Source: Jejudonia soesokkakensis
GTDB taxonomy: Bacteria > Bacteroidota > Bacteroidia > Flavobacteriales > Flavobacteriaceae
Length of the DNA stretch: 64,000 bases
Assembly: GCF_042664795.1 (NCBI RefSeq)
Contig: NZ_JBHTBN010000001.1
Coordinates: forward strand, 558,001-622,000
Reading direction: 5' to 3'
The notes beneath the pieces were generated by a model, which saw only the letters and a list, made by a program, of their open reading frames with translations, did no database searches and was not told the origin of the DNA. Made by a program: the position numbers and the translations under genes. Positions 15,657-24,267 of this stretch are shown here, piece after piece; position 1 is the first letter of the stretch, and each line of letters opens with the position of its first letter.

Positions 15657-15983
15657 ATGATTTTAATAGTTTCTAAATATTTACTTCGGAAAGGCTTTCG
15701 GGGAATCACTTTGTGGCCATTTGTGGTACTCCATGATAAAAAACTTAAGAACGATTCTGTTTTTCTAAATCACGAGCGTATTCACTACAAGCAACAATTA
15801 GAATTGCTAGTAATTCCTTTTTATATTTGGTATAGTATTGAATTTTTAGTCCGTTGGCTTCAATTGAAAAATAGACACGCCGCTTATAGAAATATTAGTT
15901 TTGAACGCGAGGCTTATGCTAACGAAAAAGACCTTAATTATTTAAAATCAAGGTCTTTTTGGAAGTTTTTGCATTACCTGTGA
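15657..15983 (+). CDS. small HExxH membrane protein (putative minigluzincin-like)
   Basis: 108 residues. The sequence has HExxH at residues 39-43 (NHERIHYKQQLE), followed by a hydrophobic segment (LLVIPFYIWYSIEFLV) and a downstream acidic motif 'SFEREAYANE' (E83/E85) that could supply the third zinc ligand. This H-E-x-x-H plus downstream E layout resembles minimal gluzincin peptidases of the BlaR1/peptidase M56-like kind, but I cannot assign a substrate or prove activity. The last 25 codons contain a terminator hairpin (15925-15960), and the 3' end overlaps the opposing gene by 10 bp. Confidence 0.72.
   Translation: MILIVSKYLLRKGFRGITLWPFVVLHDKKLKNDSVFLNHERIHYKQQLELLVIPFYIWYSIEFLVRWLQLKNRHAAYRNISFEREAYANEKDLNYLKSRSFWKFLHYL
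15925..15960. terminator. intrinsic terminator embedded in coding sequence
   Basis: AAAAAGACCTT (15925-15935) pairs with AAGGTCTTTTT (15950-15960), an 11-bp stem with a 14-nt loop and T-runs on both strands. It lies before the stop codon of the HExxH gene (15981-15983) and just past the 3' end of the minus-strand gene at 15974, which it would serve well. Confidence 0.7.
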
Positions 15984-17419
15984 ACAATAGCTTGAATAGA
16001 ATCATATGTTGTATCGCCAAATGTCATTTCGAATCCGAAAGATCCGCCAAAACCACGTGCAGTTAGAGTAAATGTGTGTGTTCCAGCAGGAAGTTCTACA
16101 TAACCATTTCCGCTTAAGTAATAATAGCCTGATGCATAGGTTCCTCCAGTTGTAGTGGTTTCTGGGTTGTTTGTATAGGTGCCAGTATCATATCCATAAT
16201 GATTTGTATTGTCACCGTTTACTGTGAACCAGGCTCTAAATAATCTGGATGCGCCATCGGTAATGGGTCCTCCTCCTAGAGCATTGATTGCAACGCTAAA
16301 TTGATAGCTATAATTAACCAATGAGCGTTGTGTTAATGTGATGGTAGAGGTGTTTAAATTTGTGTCTACTGAAGCTCCTGAATTTGATGTAATTGTCACC
16401 GCATTCGTAAAGTTTCTTAAGTTTAGAGGCATAAAATTCTGAATTAAAGGAGGCTGGGTAGTGAGGTCCCCATTATTATCTACATACACAGGAACAGGGT
16501 CTGCAGCGATGTTGTTTACATTGTTTGCATTGTTGAGTCCATCAATTCGAATTGTAGAAGTGTTTCCAGCAACCTGAATTTCTTTTTGTGGATTTGTAGT
16601 TCCAACACCAGTATTACCATTTGGTTGTACAATAAAATTTCCACCAGTATACGTTCCATCTGTATTAGGTGTAACTCCTAGAACAATTCCACCTTCGGAC
16701 CAATATTCACTATCTGTGATATCTATCCCCCAAAGAGGAGCTCCTTCATCTATTTTTCTTCCCGAAATCCAGTATTTGTTAGCTCCGGGATCTGTGCCCG
16801 AATTTGTAAGTTCTACGAGGCTAAAACCGTCATCACCACTATTAATTGACCCGCTTTTGTGAATTTTGAGAACAGAGCTTCCGTCTTGACCTCCACCTCC
16901 TATGTCTGCATCTTCAATGGTAAATACATCTTTTTCTGCAGTTAGATTATTGCCTTGATAAAAACTGAATGCATTTAGGTTAGAGTTGCTTATCGCTTCA
17001 AATATGGTATTGTTTGAGTTTGAATTAATTCCGAAGCTACCATTGGAAAAATTTAAAACTTCTCCATTCATATTATAGTTTCTAGTTTCTGAAGTTTGAA
17101 CGAGGTTGTCTTTACTTAGATTTATGTCGGATAGTTTAACCCATTGTGTATCCTGCCAATAGTGAAAACCTTCACTTAGCAATGCATTGTTTGTCGTATT
17201 ATATATTAAAGTTCCATTGGTTAGTGGGCCTGGTATTGTTACAATATCTGTAGGAGAAAGCATGGCAATACGTGGAATTAAAATACCGCTGTTAGCGCTA
17301 TCAATTTCAAGTGCAACACCATTGTCAATACTAGTGGTGCCAATGCCTACCTGTCCGACTAGACAAATAGGGAATACTAAAAATAAACAGGTGAGGGGTC
17401 TAAGTAGTTTTAGTATCAT
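15974..17419 (-). CDS. secreted 'VGIGTT'-type surface protein
   Basis: 481 residues with a signal peptide (MILKLLRPLTCLFLVFPICL) directly followed by 'VGQVGIGTTSIDNGVALEID' and 'GILIPRIAML'. This N-terminal block is frequent in flavobacterial secreted proteins and resembles phage tail-fibre or cell-surface stalk starts. Middle part: 'GNTGVGTTNPQKEIQVAG'. The C-terminal about 150 residues ('YSYQFSVAINALGG', 'GYVELPAGTHTFTLTARGFGG') look like an all-beta jelly-roll similar in pattern to C1q/TNF-type domains (inference). No T9SS sorting domain is obvious. Function unknown. Confidence 0.7.
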   Translation of the reverse strand: MILKLLRPLTCLFLVFPICLVGQVGIGTTSIDNGVALEIDSANSGILIPRIAMLSPTDIVTIPGPLTNGTLIYNTTNNALLSEGFHYWQDTQWVKLSDINLSKDNLVQTSETRNYNMNGEVLNFSNGSFGINSNSNNTIFEAISNSNLNAFSFYQGNNLTAEKDVFTIEDADIGGGGQDGSSVLKIHKSGSINSGDDGFSLVELTNSGTDPGANKYWISGRKIDEGAPLWGIDITDSEYWSEGGIVLGVTPNTDGTYTGGNFIVQPNGNTGVGTTNPQKEIQVAGNTSTIRIDGLNNANNVNNIAADPVPVYVDNNGDLTTQPPLIQNFMPLNLRNFTNAVTITSNSGASVDTNLNTSTITLTQRSLVNYSYQFSVAINALGGGPITDGASRLFRAWFTVNGDNTNHYGYDTGTYTNNPETTTTGGTYASGYYYLSGNGYVELPAGTHTFTLTARGFGGSFGFEMTFGDTTYDSIQAIVHR

Positions 17420-17498
17420 AATCTGAGAATTAAAGAAATTTCCTACAAATTATACAAAATAATCGACAAAATACAAATAAAATAGATTAAAAGCAATA

Positions 17499-17532
17499 AA
17501 AATTAACATTACGATGTTCTAATGTTAATTTT
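17499..17532. repeat. AT-rich inverted repeat upstream of the VGIGTT gene
   Basis: AAAATTAACATT (17499-17510) and AATGTTAATTTT (17521-17532) form a perfect 12-bp inverted repeat with a 10-nt centre. It lies 80-113 bp upstream of the minus-strand start at 17419. It could be an operator-like site or a second terminator arm; the sequence alone does not decide. Confidence 0.5.
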
Positions 17533-17571
17533 ATAATTATATAAATAAAAGAGTTTGCTTATTTTAATAAA

Positions 17572-17601
17572 AAAAGCTTCAACTTTTAAGTTGAAGCTTT
17601 T
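17572..17601. terminator. intrinsic terminator of the LVIVD-repeat gene
   Basis: AAAAGCTTCAACTT/AAGTTGAAGCTTTT, a 14-bp stem with a 2-nt centre (practically a 4-nt loop). It lies 23 bp past the stop of the minus-strand gene ending at 17624. Confidence 0.85.
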
Positions 17602-17623
17602 GGTGCAGATTTAAGAATATTAA

Positions 17624-20600
17624 TTATTCTTTTATTATCTTTTTAGTTACAGTTCCGGCTTCTGAAACAATTTTGACAAAATAAATAGAAGTTTCTAATA
17701 GTGATATGTCCATGCTATAGCTATTTTGTTCTTCTTCTATATCTTGAGCCATTCTTCTTCCTCTCACATCAAATACCTCAATCTTTTCTAAATAGCCATT
17801 TGGAGAATGAATAGTGATAAAATTTTTGGAAGGGTTTGGATAAACTATAATTTCATTTTTAAGAGGGTTTTCGGTTGATAGAATTTGACTTGGTACAAAT
17901 CGAAGTAAAAATCGATCGTCCAAAGTAGTTTTGCTACTTTGGAATGTATATGATTCATTTTCAGAAAGATTTATAGTTACATTATTATAGGTGTCAATAA
18001 GATAAATCGTAGCATCTTCTAATTCCAGGCCGTCAAACTCATCCATAGAAATAGTAAATTCAAGAGTTTCTTCTACTTGACTAGAAAAACCCAGTTTAAT
18101 TTCGCGACTTTCATTGAATTCTGTAGTGGTTTGAATAGATAACCTATGTTGCTCGTCTTCTGTAAGTGTGTATAAAGAAACAATTGTAGCTAGTCTATTG
18201 GTATCATATCCATAATCAATTCCTTCTGTTCCTATAGGGTTAAAAGCTAGTAAAGTAGAGGATCCAATTCCATATCTTGACTCACGAAGGTCTAACCATA
18301 TTCTATTAACTCCAATTGGTCTTGTCAATGTATTATTCTCACCGGTAATTCGCATGGCATTTGTAAATGATACCTCTGTTGCAGAACCATCTGCAAAAAA
18401 TGAAAACCCTTGCGATGTGGATATCAAGTCATTTGGTTTTGTGTGGTTTGGGTCTGTAGGAAGTGTGGTGTCACTCGCAGCTTTTAGGCCTCCAGTACTA
18501 TTGTATATAGAAACATCATCCATGTCAAATCGTAAACCTACATTTCCAGGGATACTAAAATTTGGAGGTGTAATATGTTCCCAAAAGTAAATAGCTTCGA
18601 TTGAAGGATTTTCTGTTAAAAATGCAGTAGCTGAAATTGCTGAAGCATAAGGATTTGATACAACATTTGGTGTTCCATCAGGATTATTAATAGGTGGAGT
18701 ATTGAATGCAATAGGTCTGGTGATGGTACCACTATTTAATGTCCCAAGAGAATGGGTCATATCATATGTCTGATTCCCGTCTGTATAACTTGCCTGAGGT
18801 CTTACAATAAAACCTTCGGTAGGATTGATAGGTCCGTTTTCATAAATGCTGAAATAATCTCCGTCTGCATCTGCAAAATTAGTCCCTTGAGCACTTAGAT
18901 CTGGTGCTGGTTCGAAATTTCCAGGGTTAAATTCAAGAACTAAAAACGCATCTGTATAAACACCATCTCTGGTTTCAGCAGTCATAGGGCTACCCATGAT
19001 CATAAAATCACGAGGTTTTAAAAAAGGTGTCGTATTTTTTACATTAATTACACCACTTGCTCCTTTAATAACTTGAGCACTTGGATCTGTTTGTACTATC
19101 GATCCTTCATGTTCTACAATTAAATTTCCATTGATAGTAATATCCTTTTCTGTTTTTAAATATGCATTTGCATTCACAGTTAGTGTTCGAGCATTATCAA
19201 CGGTACAGGTGCAGGCATCGATACTTGTTGCTGTAGTAAGTGTTGCATCGTTTGTAATTCGTGCTTCAGATCCTAAACTAGGAAAACCATTTGTCCATGA
19301 AGCATCGTTCGAAATATCACCACCTGTATATTGAGTTTCTTCAGCTTCAACGGTTATGACTCTAGTGCATGAAGCCTTTAATCCATAATCATCCTCTACT
19401 TCTATAGTTACATTAAATGTATTTCCTACATCTGCACAGGTAAATGTTGTTTGACCACTTGTAATTGTTTTTTTAGTAATGCCTTTATTGTCTGTAGCTC
19501 CAACCGCAAGGTCATCTGCGGTTATAGTTACACTTCCTGTTGCTTTATTTAGCGTAGCTGTATAGTCTGTACAATTTACTACAGGGGGTTCGTTATCATA
19601 GTTCTGTTGTTTCAGAATAAATACACCGCCATCCAAATTAGTTACAAGGAGACTTCCACTTTCAAAGTAAGGATAGAGATTCCATGCACCTCCATTAAAT
19701 GTATTACCATTGTCCGTAGTGTATGTGTCGAAATAGGATTCTTCTACCATATTGCCATTAATACCACTTCCATTTTCTTGAATAGTTGATCCAGGAGTAA
19801 TTGGGTCATCGATACTATGGATTCTTTTAATAGTTATTCCGGCTGTATAGTTAGCCATATAGAATCTATTGTCTTTTACATATCCATTGTGATCAATAGC
19901 GGGAGTTCTTCCTTGATAATTAAATTGAACAACTGGATTATCAAGATCTTCAAGGTTAAACACAATCGTTTTTGTGTTTCCTACTCCAGAAAATGCCTCG
20001 TCATGCTCATCTCCTAAAATAAAGTATTTTTTATCTTTCGTAAACCACCCTTGATGTGTGTAATCAAAATTAGGATAGCTAAGCGTAGAAATAACATCTA
20101 TTGTTCCTGCGCCATTGTTATTTATTTCATCTGTAAAATCAATAACTATAATTTCATCCTCATTACTTCCAATAAAAATTTCTCTTCCCTGATAATCTGG
20201 ATCAGGCCCATCATAAATAACGACCTGTGCGTCATGTGTATATCCTCCGGTTGAATAATTGCCTTTAAAACTTAATGTGGGAGGGGAAGTTGAGGTATCT
20301 ATCCCAATAAGAATTGGACCTCCCGCGCCTATATTGGCTCCTAATATATAAGCTATTCCAGAATCTTCATTTATAATTATGTTATGAGAATCTCCAATTG
20401 AAGAACTTGTGCCAGGTATGGTTGTCATTCTAGCGTACCTATTGGCATTTGCTTCTGTAGTAAGATTAAAAACCCGATTTGAATTAGTTGTAAGCGATTG
20501 TAAATGATTAAGATCAAATACTTGCATTCCAAAATTTGAAGATTCACTTACTATAAATGCCCAATTTTCATAAATCTTAACATCGCTCCATAAACTATTG

Positions 20601-20947
20601 CTTATACCTGAGGGTTTTGGAAGCCTGCCAAGTGCTCTAGGATTAATAGGGTCTGAAATATCCAAAAAATATAATCCATTTGTAAGTCCTACCAAGGCAT
20701 ATTCTTTTCCATCTCTTACATCAGTCCAACCCCAAGAATCATTCCCTTGAAATCCGCTAACTACAGCAGCTCCCATACTATTATAAGATACAAATGACAA
20801 TAAGTCTATTCCTCTACAGTCATACCCTGCAGCAGTGCCCACTCCTCCAGATCCCTGTCCAATTTCTGGTCTTGTACATGGTGTTTGGGCTTCAGAAATA
20901 AATGTAGTAAATAAAATAAAAAGGGGGGTAAGTAGTATTTTTTTCAT
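17624..20947 (-). CDS. choice-of-anchor B (LVIVD repeat) protein with T9SS sorting domain
   Basis: 1,107 residues with a signal peptide (MKKILLTPLFILFTTFISEAQ). Residues about 40-450 form a beta-propeller-like LVIVD/choice-of-anchor B region ('GLYFLDISDPINPRALG', 'IGDSHNIIINEDSG', 'THDAQVVIYDGPDPDYQGRE', 'AIDHNGYVKDNRFYM'). Residues about 455-535 are an HYR/Ig-like domain ('EPPVVNCTDYTATL...CTRVITVE'). A long beta-rich stretch follows. The C-terminus ('IIVYPNPSKNFITIHSP...SIYFVKIVSEAGTVTKKIIKE') is a type A T9SS sorting signal. It is presumably exported by the T9SS to which PorU in this window belongs. The cargo's role is unknown. Confidence 0.88.
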   Translation of the reverse strand: MKKILLTPLFILFTTFISEAQTPCTRPEIGQGSGGVGTAAGYDCRGIDLLSFVSYNSMGAAVVSGFQGNDSWGWTDVRDGKEYALVGLTNGLYFLDISDPINPRALGRLPKPSGISNSLWSDVKIYENWAFIVSESSNFGMQVFDLNHLQSLTTNSNRVFNLTTEANANRYARMTTIPGTSSSIGDSHNIIINEDSGIAYILGANIGAGGPILIGIDTSTSPPTLSFKGNYSTGGYTHDAQVVIYDGPDPDYQGREIFIGSNEDEIIVIDFTDEINNNGAGTIDVISTLSYPNFDYTHQGWFTKDKKYFILGDEHDEAFSGVGNTKTIVFNLEDLDNPVVQFNYQGRTPAIDHNGYVKDNRFYMANYTAGITIKRIHSIDDPITPGSTIQENGSGINGNMVEESYFDTYTTDNGNTFNGGAWNLYPYFESGSLLVTNLDGGVFILKQQNYDNEPPVVNCTDYTATLNKATGSVTITADDLAVGATDNKGITKKTITSGQTTFTCADVGNTFNVTIEVEDDYGLKASCTRVITVEAEETQYTGGDISNDASWTNGFPSLGSEARITNDATLTTATSIDACTCTVDNARTLTVNANAYLKTEKDITINGNLIVEHEGSIVQTDPSAQVIKGASGVINVKNTTPFLKPRDFMIMGSPMTAETRDGVYTDAFLVLEFNPGNFEPAPDLSAQGTNFADADGDYFSIYENGPINPTEGFIVRPQASYTDGNQTYDMTHSLGTLNSGTITRPIAFNTPPINNPDGTPNVVSNPYASAISATAFLTENPSIEAIYFWEHITPPNFSIPGNVGLRFDMDDVSIYNSTGGLKAASDTTLPTDPNHTKPNDLISTSQGFSFFADGSATEVSFTNAMRITGENNTLTRPIGVNRIWLDLRESRYGIGSSTLLAFNPIGTEGIDYGYDTNRLATIVSLYTLTEDEQHRLSIQTTTEFNESREIKLGFSSQVEETLEFTISMDEFDGLELEDATIYLIDTYNNVTINLSENESYTFQSSKTTLDDRFLLRFVPSQILSTENPLKNEIIVYPNPSKNFITIHSPNGYLEKIEVFDVRGRRMAQDIEEEQNSYSMDISLLETSIYFVKIVSEAGTVTKKIIKE

Positions 20948-20990
20948 TGGGAATGGGTGTGAGTTGGGTATTGCAATTTAAAATATAAAT

Positions 20991-21827
20991 TTAATTTATA
21001 AAAGAAAATTCAACAGAGCAAGGGGTTCCTATGCCTACATAGCCTCTACCGTCACCAGAATTTCCATTATTTTCGAGATGATCTGCAACAAAAACATCAA
21101 TTTCAAGTGAGAAATTATAGGTCTGTCCTGCTGTTAAATGTACATATTGTATTACAGAAGTATCGTGTTTAAATTGGTCATAAAATACTCCGTTATTGTA
21201 TAAAGAATAAGCGTGTGTATAAATAATTTGGCTTGTTCCATCAAATGTAAATCTAAAAAGTCCTTCCATAGTTGCCATTGTAATTACTGCAGAAGGAGTT
21301 GAGGTAAGATCTGGAAGAATCACTTTCCCAGCACCAAAATTAAAAGCCGTTTTAATTCGGTAAGTGCCAGTATATTTTGGAGTAAATGATGTAGTTTCCA
21401 ATCCAGGAACAAATGCCCAATCTGAAGTTGGAGAATTATACGTTTCGTCACCTGTAACGGTTCTAAAATTTAAGGTAGACTGCTCAAAAAAAGCAGAATC
21501 TTCACGTAAATATTGTGGATTCCACTCGGAACCATCCCATGCGTAGATGCCAGGGGATACGTCATTGGCACCTGTAGTAGTTGTAGCAGTATTAAATACC
21601 ACAGTTCCTATTTCTAATACACCTCCATTAGGATTTGTTACAGGTGCTGCAACAACGGAAGATGTAAGTGCTGTTTTTGGAAATACAAAACCGTAATTGT
21701 CACTATTTTGTAGATCTAGCATTCCTTCTGGTGCACTATGACCAATACTCACTTGTGCTAATCCAACAGTCGTAGACATCACCATTGAAACTAAAATGTA
21801 GAAAATTTTATTCTTAAAAGTTTTCAT
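20991..21827 (-). CDS. secreted VGIGTT-family paralogue 3 (short form)
   Basis: 278 residues from the Met at 21827, which yields a proper signal peptide (MKTFKNKIFYILVSMVMSTT); the upstream in-frame extension is highly basic and overlaps the preceding gene. The mature start is 'AQVSIGHSAPEGMLDLQN' with 'NYGFVFPKTALTSSVVAAPV', then 'GIYAWDGSEWNPQYL'. The C-terminal half is all-beta with the family signature 'YTGTYRIKTAFNFGAGKV', 'GLFRFTFDG' and 'GDGRGYVGIGTPCSVEFSF'. It is the third of three tandem homologues (with 21854-23206 and 23218-24021). The beta pattern is C1q-like by eye. Function unknown. Confidence 0.75.
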   Translation of the reverse strand: MKTFKNKIFYILVSMVMSTTVGLAQVSIGHSAPEGMLDLQNSDNYGFVFPKTALTSSVVAAPVTNPNGGVLEIGTVVFNTATTTTGANDVSPGIYAWDGSEWNPQYLREDSAFFEQSTLNFRTVTGDETYNSPTSDWAFVPGLETTSFTPKYTGTYRIKTAFNFGAGKVILPDLTSTPSAVITMATMEGLFRFTFDGTSQIIYTHAYSLYNNGVFYDQFKHDTSVIQYVHLTAGQTYNFSLEIDVFVADHLENNGNSGDGRGYVGIGTPCSVEFSFIN

Positions 21828-21853
21828 GATTTTTTTATTAAATGAAAATTTAA

Positions 21854-23206
21854 TTAGTTTTCGTCTATATATGAAATTTCTATATAGCAAGGAACGTTGC
21901 CGCCTACATATCCTCGTCCTTCTGTTACTGTACTCGGAGGTGTTGTCGTTGTAACTGTCTCGCTGAGTATTAAGTGATCTACAACTCCGATTCCTGCCCC
22001 ATTGACAGTATTTATATATTCAAATCTAAGTGTATATGTTGTTCCAGGAATCACAGTTGCTGAGCCACTATAAGATGTATTTGTATCAACAGTTCCTGAG
22101 TTGTTGATATTTATTAAATTTGGTCCCACCTGAGAGACTCCATTATGTAAATACACTCTAAAGGAGTCGCCCCTTCCTGACACTTCATAGAAGCGATAGT
22201 CAAAGTTTATATCTATATTGGTAGTAGTCGGAGTAAAAGCGAAGCGTGCTGTTGCATTTTGTCTACAAGTACTATTTAAAGAACTAAGATACATGACAAT
22301 ACCTGCACAATCTGCGCATCTGTTACCAGTACTGATTGATCGCCATCCATTCGTGAAGCAACTTCCGCTTAAGGTATTTGTTTGCGTTATTGTTGGTGAT
22401 CCTTCAAAATCCTCATTAATTAATTCTGATGTAGAATCTACTGTAGTAGACTCAACTGCGGTAGAGCCATTTCCAATTAATTGTGCATCTTCATAAGCAT
22501 CAAACTGAAGATAAAAGTTATAGGTTTGCTGAGCTACGAGATTTACGTAAATAACTTTAAATGTTTCTGCCCATATATTTTCGTAATTAGTTCCTGAACC
22601 AATATCTTGATTAAAACTTGATATTGCCTTCACTTTAAAATCATTGTTTGCGCCATTCCAATTAAACCGAAAATCACCTTCAGTCATTACTACATTGACA
22701 TTATCATTATCACGAACCCTTCCACCACCATGGTTTACTTTTAACTCTATTCTGTATAAGCCAGAGTATTGTGCTGTGAACGATTGAAAATCTAGTTGTC
22801 CTAATCCAGGAACATTTTGAAAACCAGCATTAGCTTCAGTTCTTAGAGTACTCGATTGTTCATATAATTCTACCTGCCTTATAAAAAAATGGGTAACCCA
22901 TTCAGAATTGGTAGCATCCCAAGAGTAAATTCCTGGTTCTACATCATTGGTGCCGGTATTGGTAGTATTTGTGTTATAAATTGTAGTACCATCTACTAAT
23001 GTATGATCTCCTGTAGCAGGATTAATTACTGGAGCTGCAACCTGTGTAGAGGTTAAAGCAACACTAGGGTAAACAATTCCATAACTAGGGCTAGTAACGT
23101 CTAGAATTCCTTTTGGGCTTGTAGTGCCAATCCCAACTTGTGCAAATAATGTACTTATGCTTACGAACATAAATACGATAAAATTTATAAATGTATTTTT
23201 TTTCAT
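21854..23206 (-). CDS. secreted VGIGTT-family paralogue 2 with inserted domain
   Basis: 450 residues from the Met at 23206 (MKKNTFINFIVFMFVSISTLFA). It shares the N-terminal block 'QVGIGTTSPKGILDV', 'YGIVYPSVALTSTQVAAPV' and the jelly-roll signature 'YSGLYRIELKVNHGGGRV' with its neighbours. Between 'FYLQFDAYEDAQL' and the final 'EGRGYVGGNVPCYIEISY' it carries about 180 extra residues (roughly 21925-22465). These start 'NEDFEGSPTITQT', have a Cys-rich stretch 'SCFTNGWRSISTGNRCADC' and end 'LRFEYINTVNGAGIG', resembling choice-of-anchor J/MAM-like jelly-rolls. The paralogues lack this insert. Start choice: an ATG at 23215 is also possible. Confidence 0.75.
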   Translation of the reverse strand: MKKNTFINFIVFMFVSISTLFAQVGIGTTSPKGILDVTSPSYGIVYPSVALTSTQVAAPVINPATGDHTLVDGTTIYNTNTTNTGTNDVEPGIYSWDATNSEWVTHFFIRQVELYEQSSTLRTEANAGFQNVPGLGQLDFQSFTAQYSGLYRIELKVNHGGGRVRDNDNVNVVMTEGDFRFNWNGANNDFKVKAISSFNQDIGSGTNYENIWAETFKVIYVNLVAQQTYNFYLQFDAYEDAQLIGNGSTAVESTTVDSTSELINEDFEGSPTITQTNTLSGSCFTNGWRSISTGNRCADCAGIVMYLSSLNSTCRQNATARFAFTPTTTNIDINFDYRFYEVSGRGDSFRVYLHNGVSQVGPNLININNSGTVDTNTSYSGSATVIPGTTYTLRFEYINTVNGAGIGVVDHLILSETVTTTTPPSTVTEGRGYVGGNVPCYIEISYIDEN

Positions 23207-23217
23207 GATTGTCATGT

Positions 23218-24021
23218 TTAGTTTCCGATATAGGTAAATTCAACTGAACATGGAACATGGTCTGGAATTCCTATATATCCTAAGCCATCTCCAGAAGCGC
23301 CATTGTTTTCAAAACCAGGCGAGTCAAATAAATCGAATGCTAAATTATAAGAGTAATTTGTGCCAGCGGTCAAATCAATATATTCAACTACAGAAAATTG
23401 TTCCCAAATAGCATAATATCTGGTGCCACTAGTGTTCAGTGATGCATTTGCTTTGGCAGGGATGTTGTAATCCGTCCCGTTAAACGTGAATCTAAAATTC
23501 CCTTCCTGTGCAGCCACATCTGCGTCGTCAGCATTATTATTTGCAACATAACCGCTTCCAAAATTAACACTAACTTCAATTTTATAAGTACCGCTATAGA
23601 GTGGTGTAAAGGTTTTTGATGTAAGGTTTGGAACATTTTCATAACCAGCTGTAGAAGAAGGCTGAAAAAATGAAGTTTGTTTCACAATTGTCGCATCTTT
23701 TTTGGTGAACTTATTGTACCACTCAGTTCCATTCCAAACATAAATACCTCTATTAACATCATTTGTCCCTGTAGAGGTTGTACTTGTATTATAAACAACT
23801 GTTCCTGGAGCTAGGTTTCCACCTTGCGGATTTTGTACAGGTAATGCTACGTTTGTAGCAGTTAAGGCTACTCTTGGTAATACGATTCCTTGGGTACTAC
23901 TATTGACATCCAAAATACCATTAGGATTTGTTGTATTGATACCCACTTGAGCATTTACTCCCAAGACTACGAGAGAAAATAAAGCACAAAAGGCTAAGGT
24001 ATTGATTAATAATCGTTTCAT
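23218..24021 (-). CDS. secreted VGIGTT-family paralogue 1 (short form)
   Basis: 267 residues from the Met at 24021, the first Met giving a clean signal peptide (MKRLLINTLAFCALFSLVVL). Mature start: 'AQVGINTTNPNGILDVNSS', 'QGIVLPRVALTATNVALPV', 'GIYVWNGTEWYNKF'. The C-terminal beta domain carries 'YSGTYKIEVSVNFGSGYV', 'GNFRFTFNGTDY', 'GDGLGYIGI' and a terminal 'PCSVEFTYIGN'. It heads the tandem three-gene set; gaps of 11 and 26 bp indicate one transcript, with the candidate promoter at 24050-24083. Confidence 0.76.
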   Translation of the reverse strand: MKRLLINTLAFCALFSLVVLGVNAQVGINTTNPNGILDVNSSTQGIVLPRVALTATNVALPVQNPQGGNLAPGTVVYNTSTTSTGTNDVNRGIYVWNGTEWYNKFTKKDATIVKQTSFFQPSSTAGYENVPNLTSKTFTPLYSGTYKIEVSVNFGSGYVANNNADDADVAAQEGNFRFTFNGTDYNIPAKANASLNTSGTRYYAIWEQFSVVEYIDLTAGTNYSYNLAFDLFDSPGFENNGASGDGLGYIGIPDHVPCSVEFTYIGN

Positions 24022-24049
24022 GATTATGATAATAATTGATTTGGGACTA

Positions 24050-24083
24050 CAAGTATATTGATTAAATCGGTTTAAAAACAAAA
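24050..24083 (-). promoter_or_regulatory. candidate Bacteroidota promoter for the VGIGTT paralogue operon
   Basis: On the minus strand TTTTG (24079-24083) and TATACTTG (24050-24057) lie 21 bp apart. They match -33 TTTG and -7 TAnnTTTG at all but one position, 29 bp before the start codon. Confidence 0.55.
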
Positions 24084-24238
24084 TAATTCGATGAAATACA
24101 ATAAAATTTAAGATATATACGTAAATTCTTACAAAATAGTTTATAATATTAGATAATTGGTCCAAAGTTGAGTCCAATGTTAGTAGTAAGCTATTTATTT
24201 TCAATTTGATAAAAAAAGATTTTTTAAAAGTGAATTAG

Positions 24239-24246
24239 TACTTTTG
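24239..24246 (+). promoter_or_regulatory. candidate -7 box for the D-cysteine desulfhydrase-like gene
   Basis: TACTTTTG fits TAnnTTTG exactly. Transcription would start near 24253, so the ATG at 24268, not the TTG at 24244 that overlaps this box, should be the translation start. No good -33 TTG is seen at the usual spacing. Confidence 0.55.
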
Positions 24247-24267
24247 AACCTGCAAAATATTCATCAC

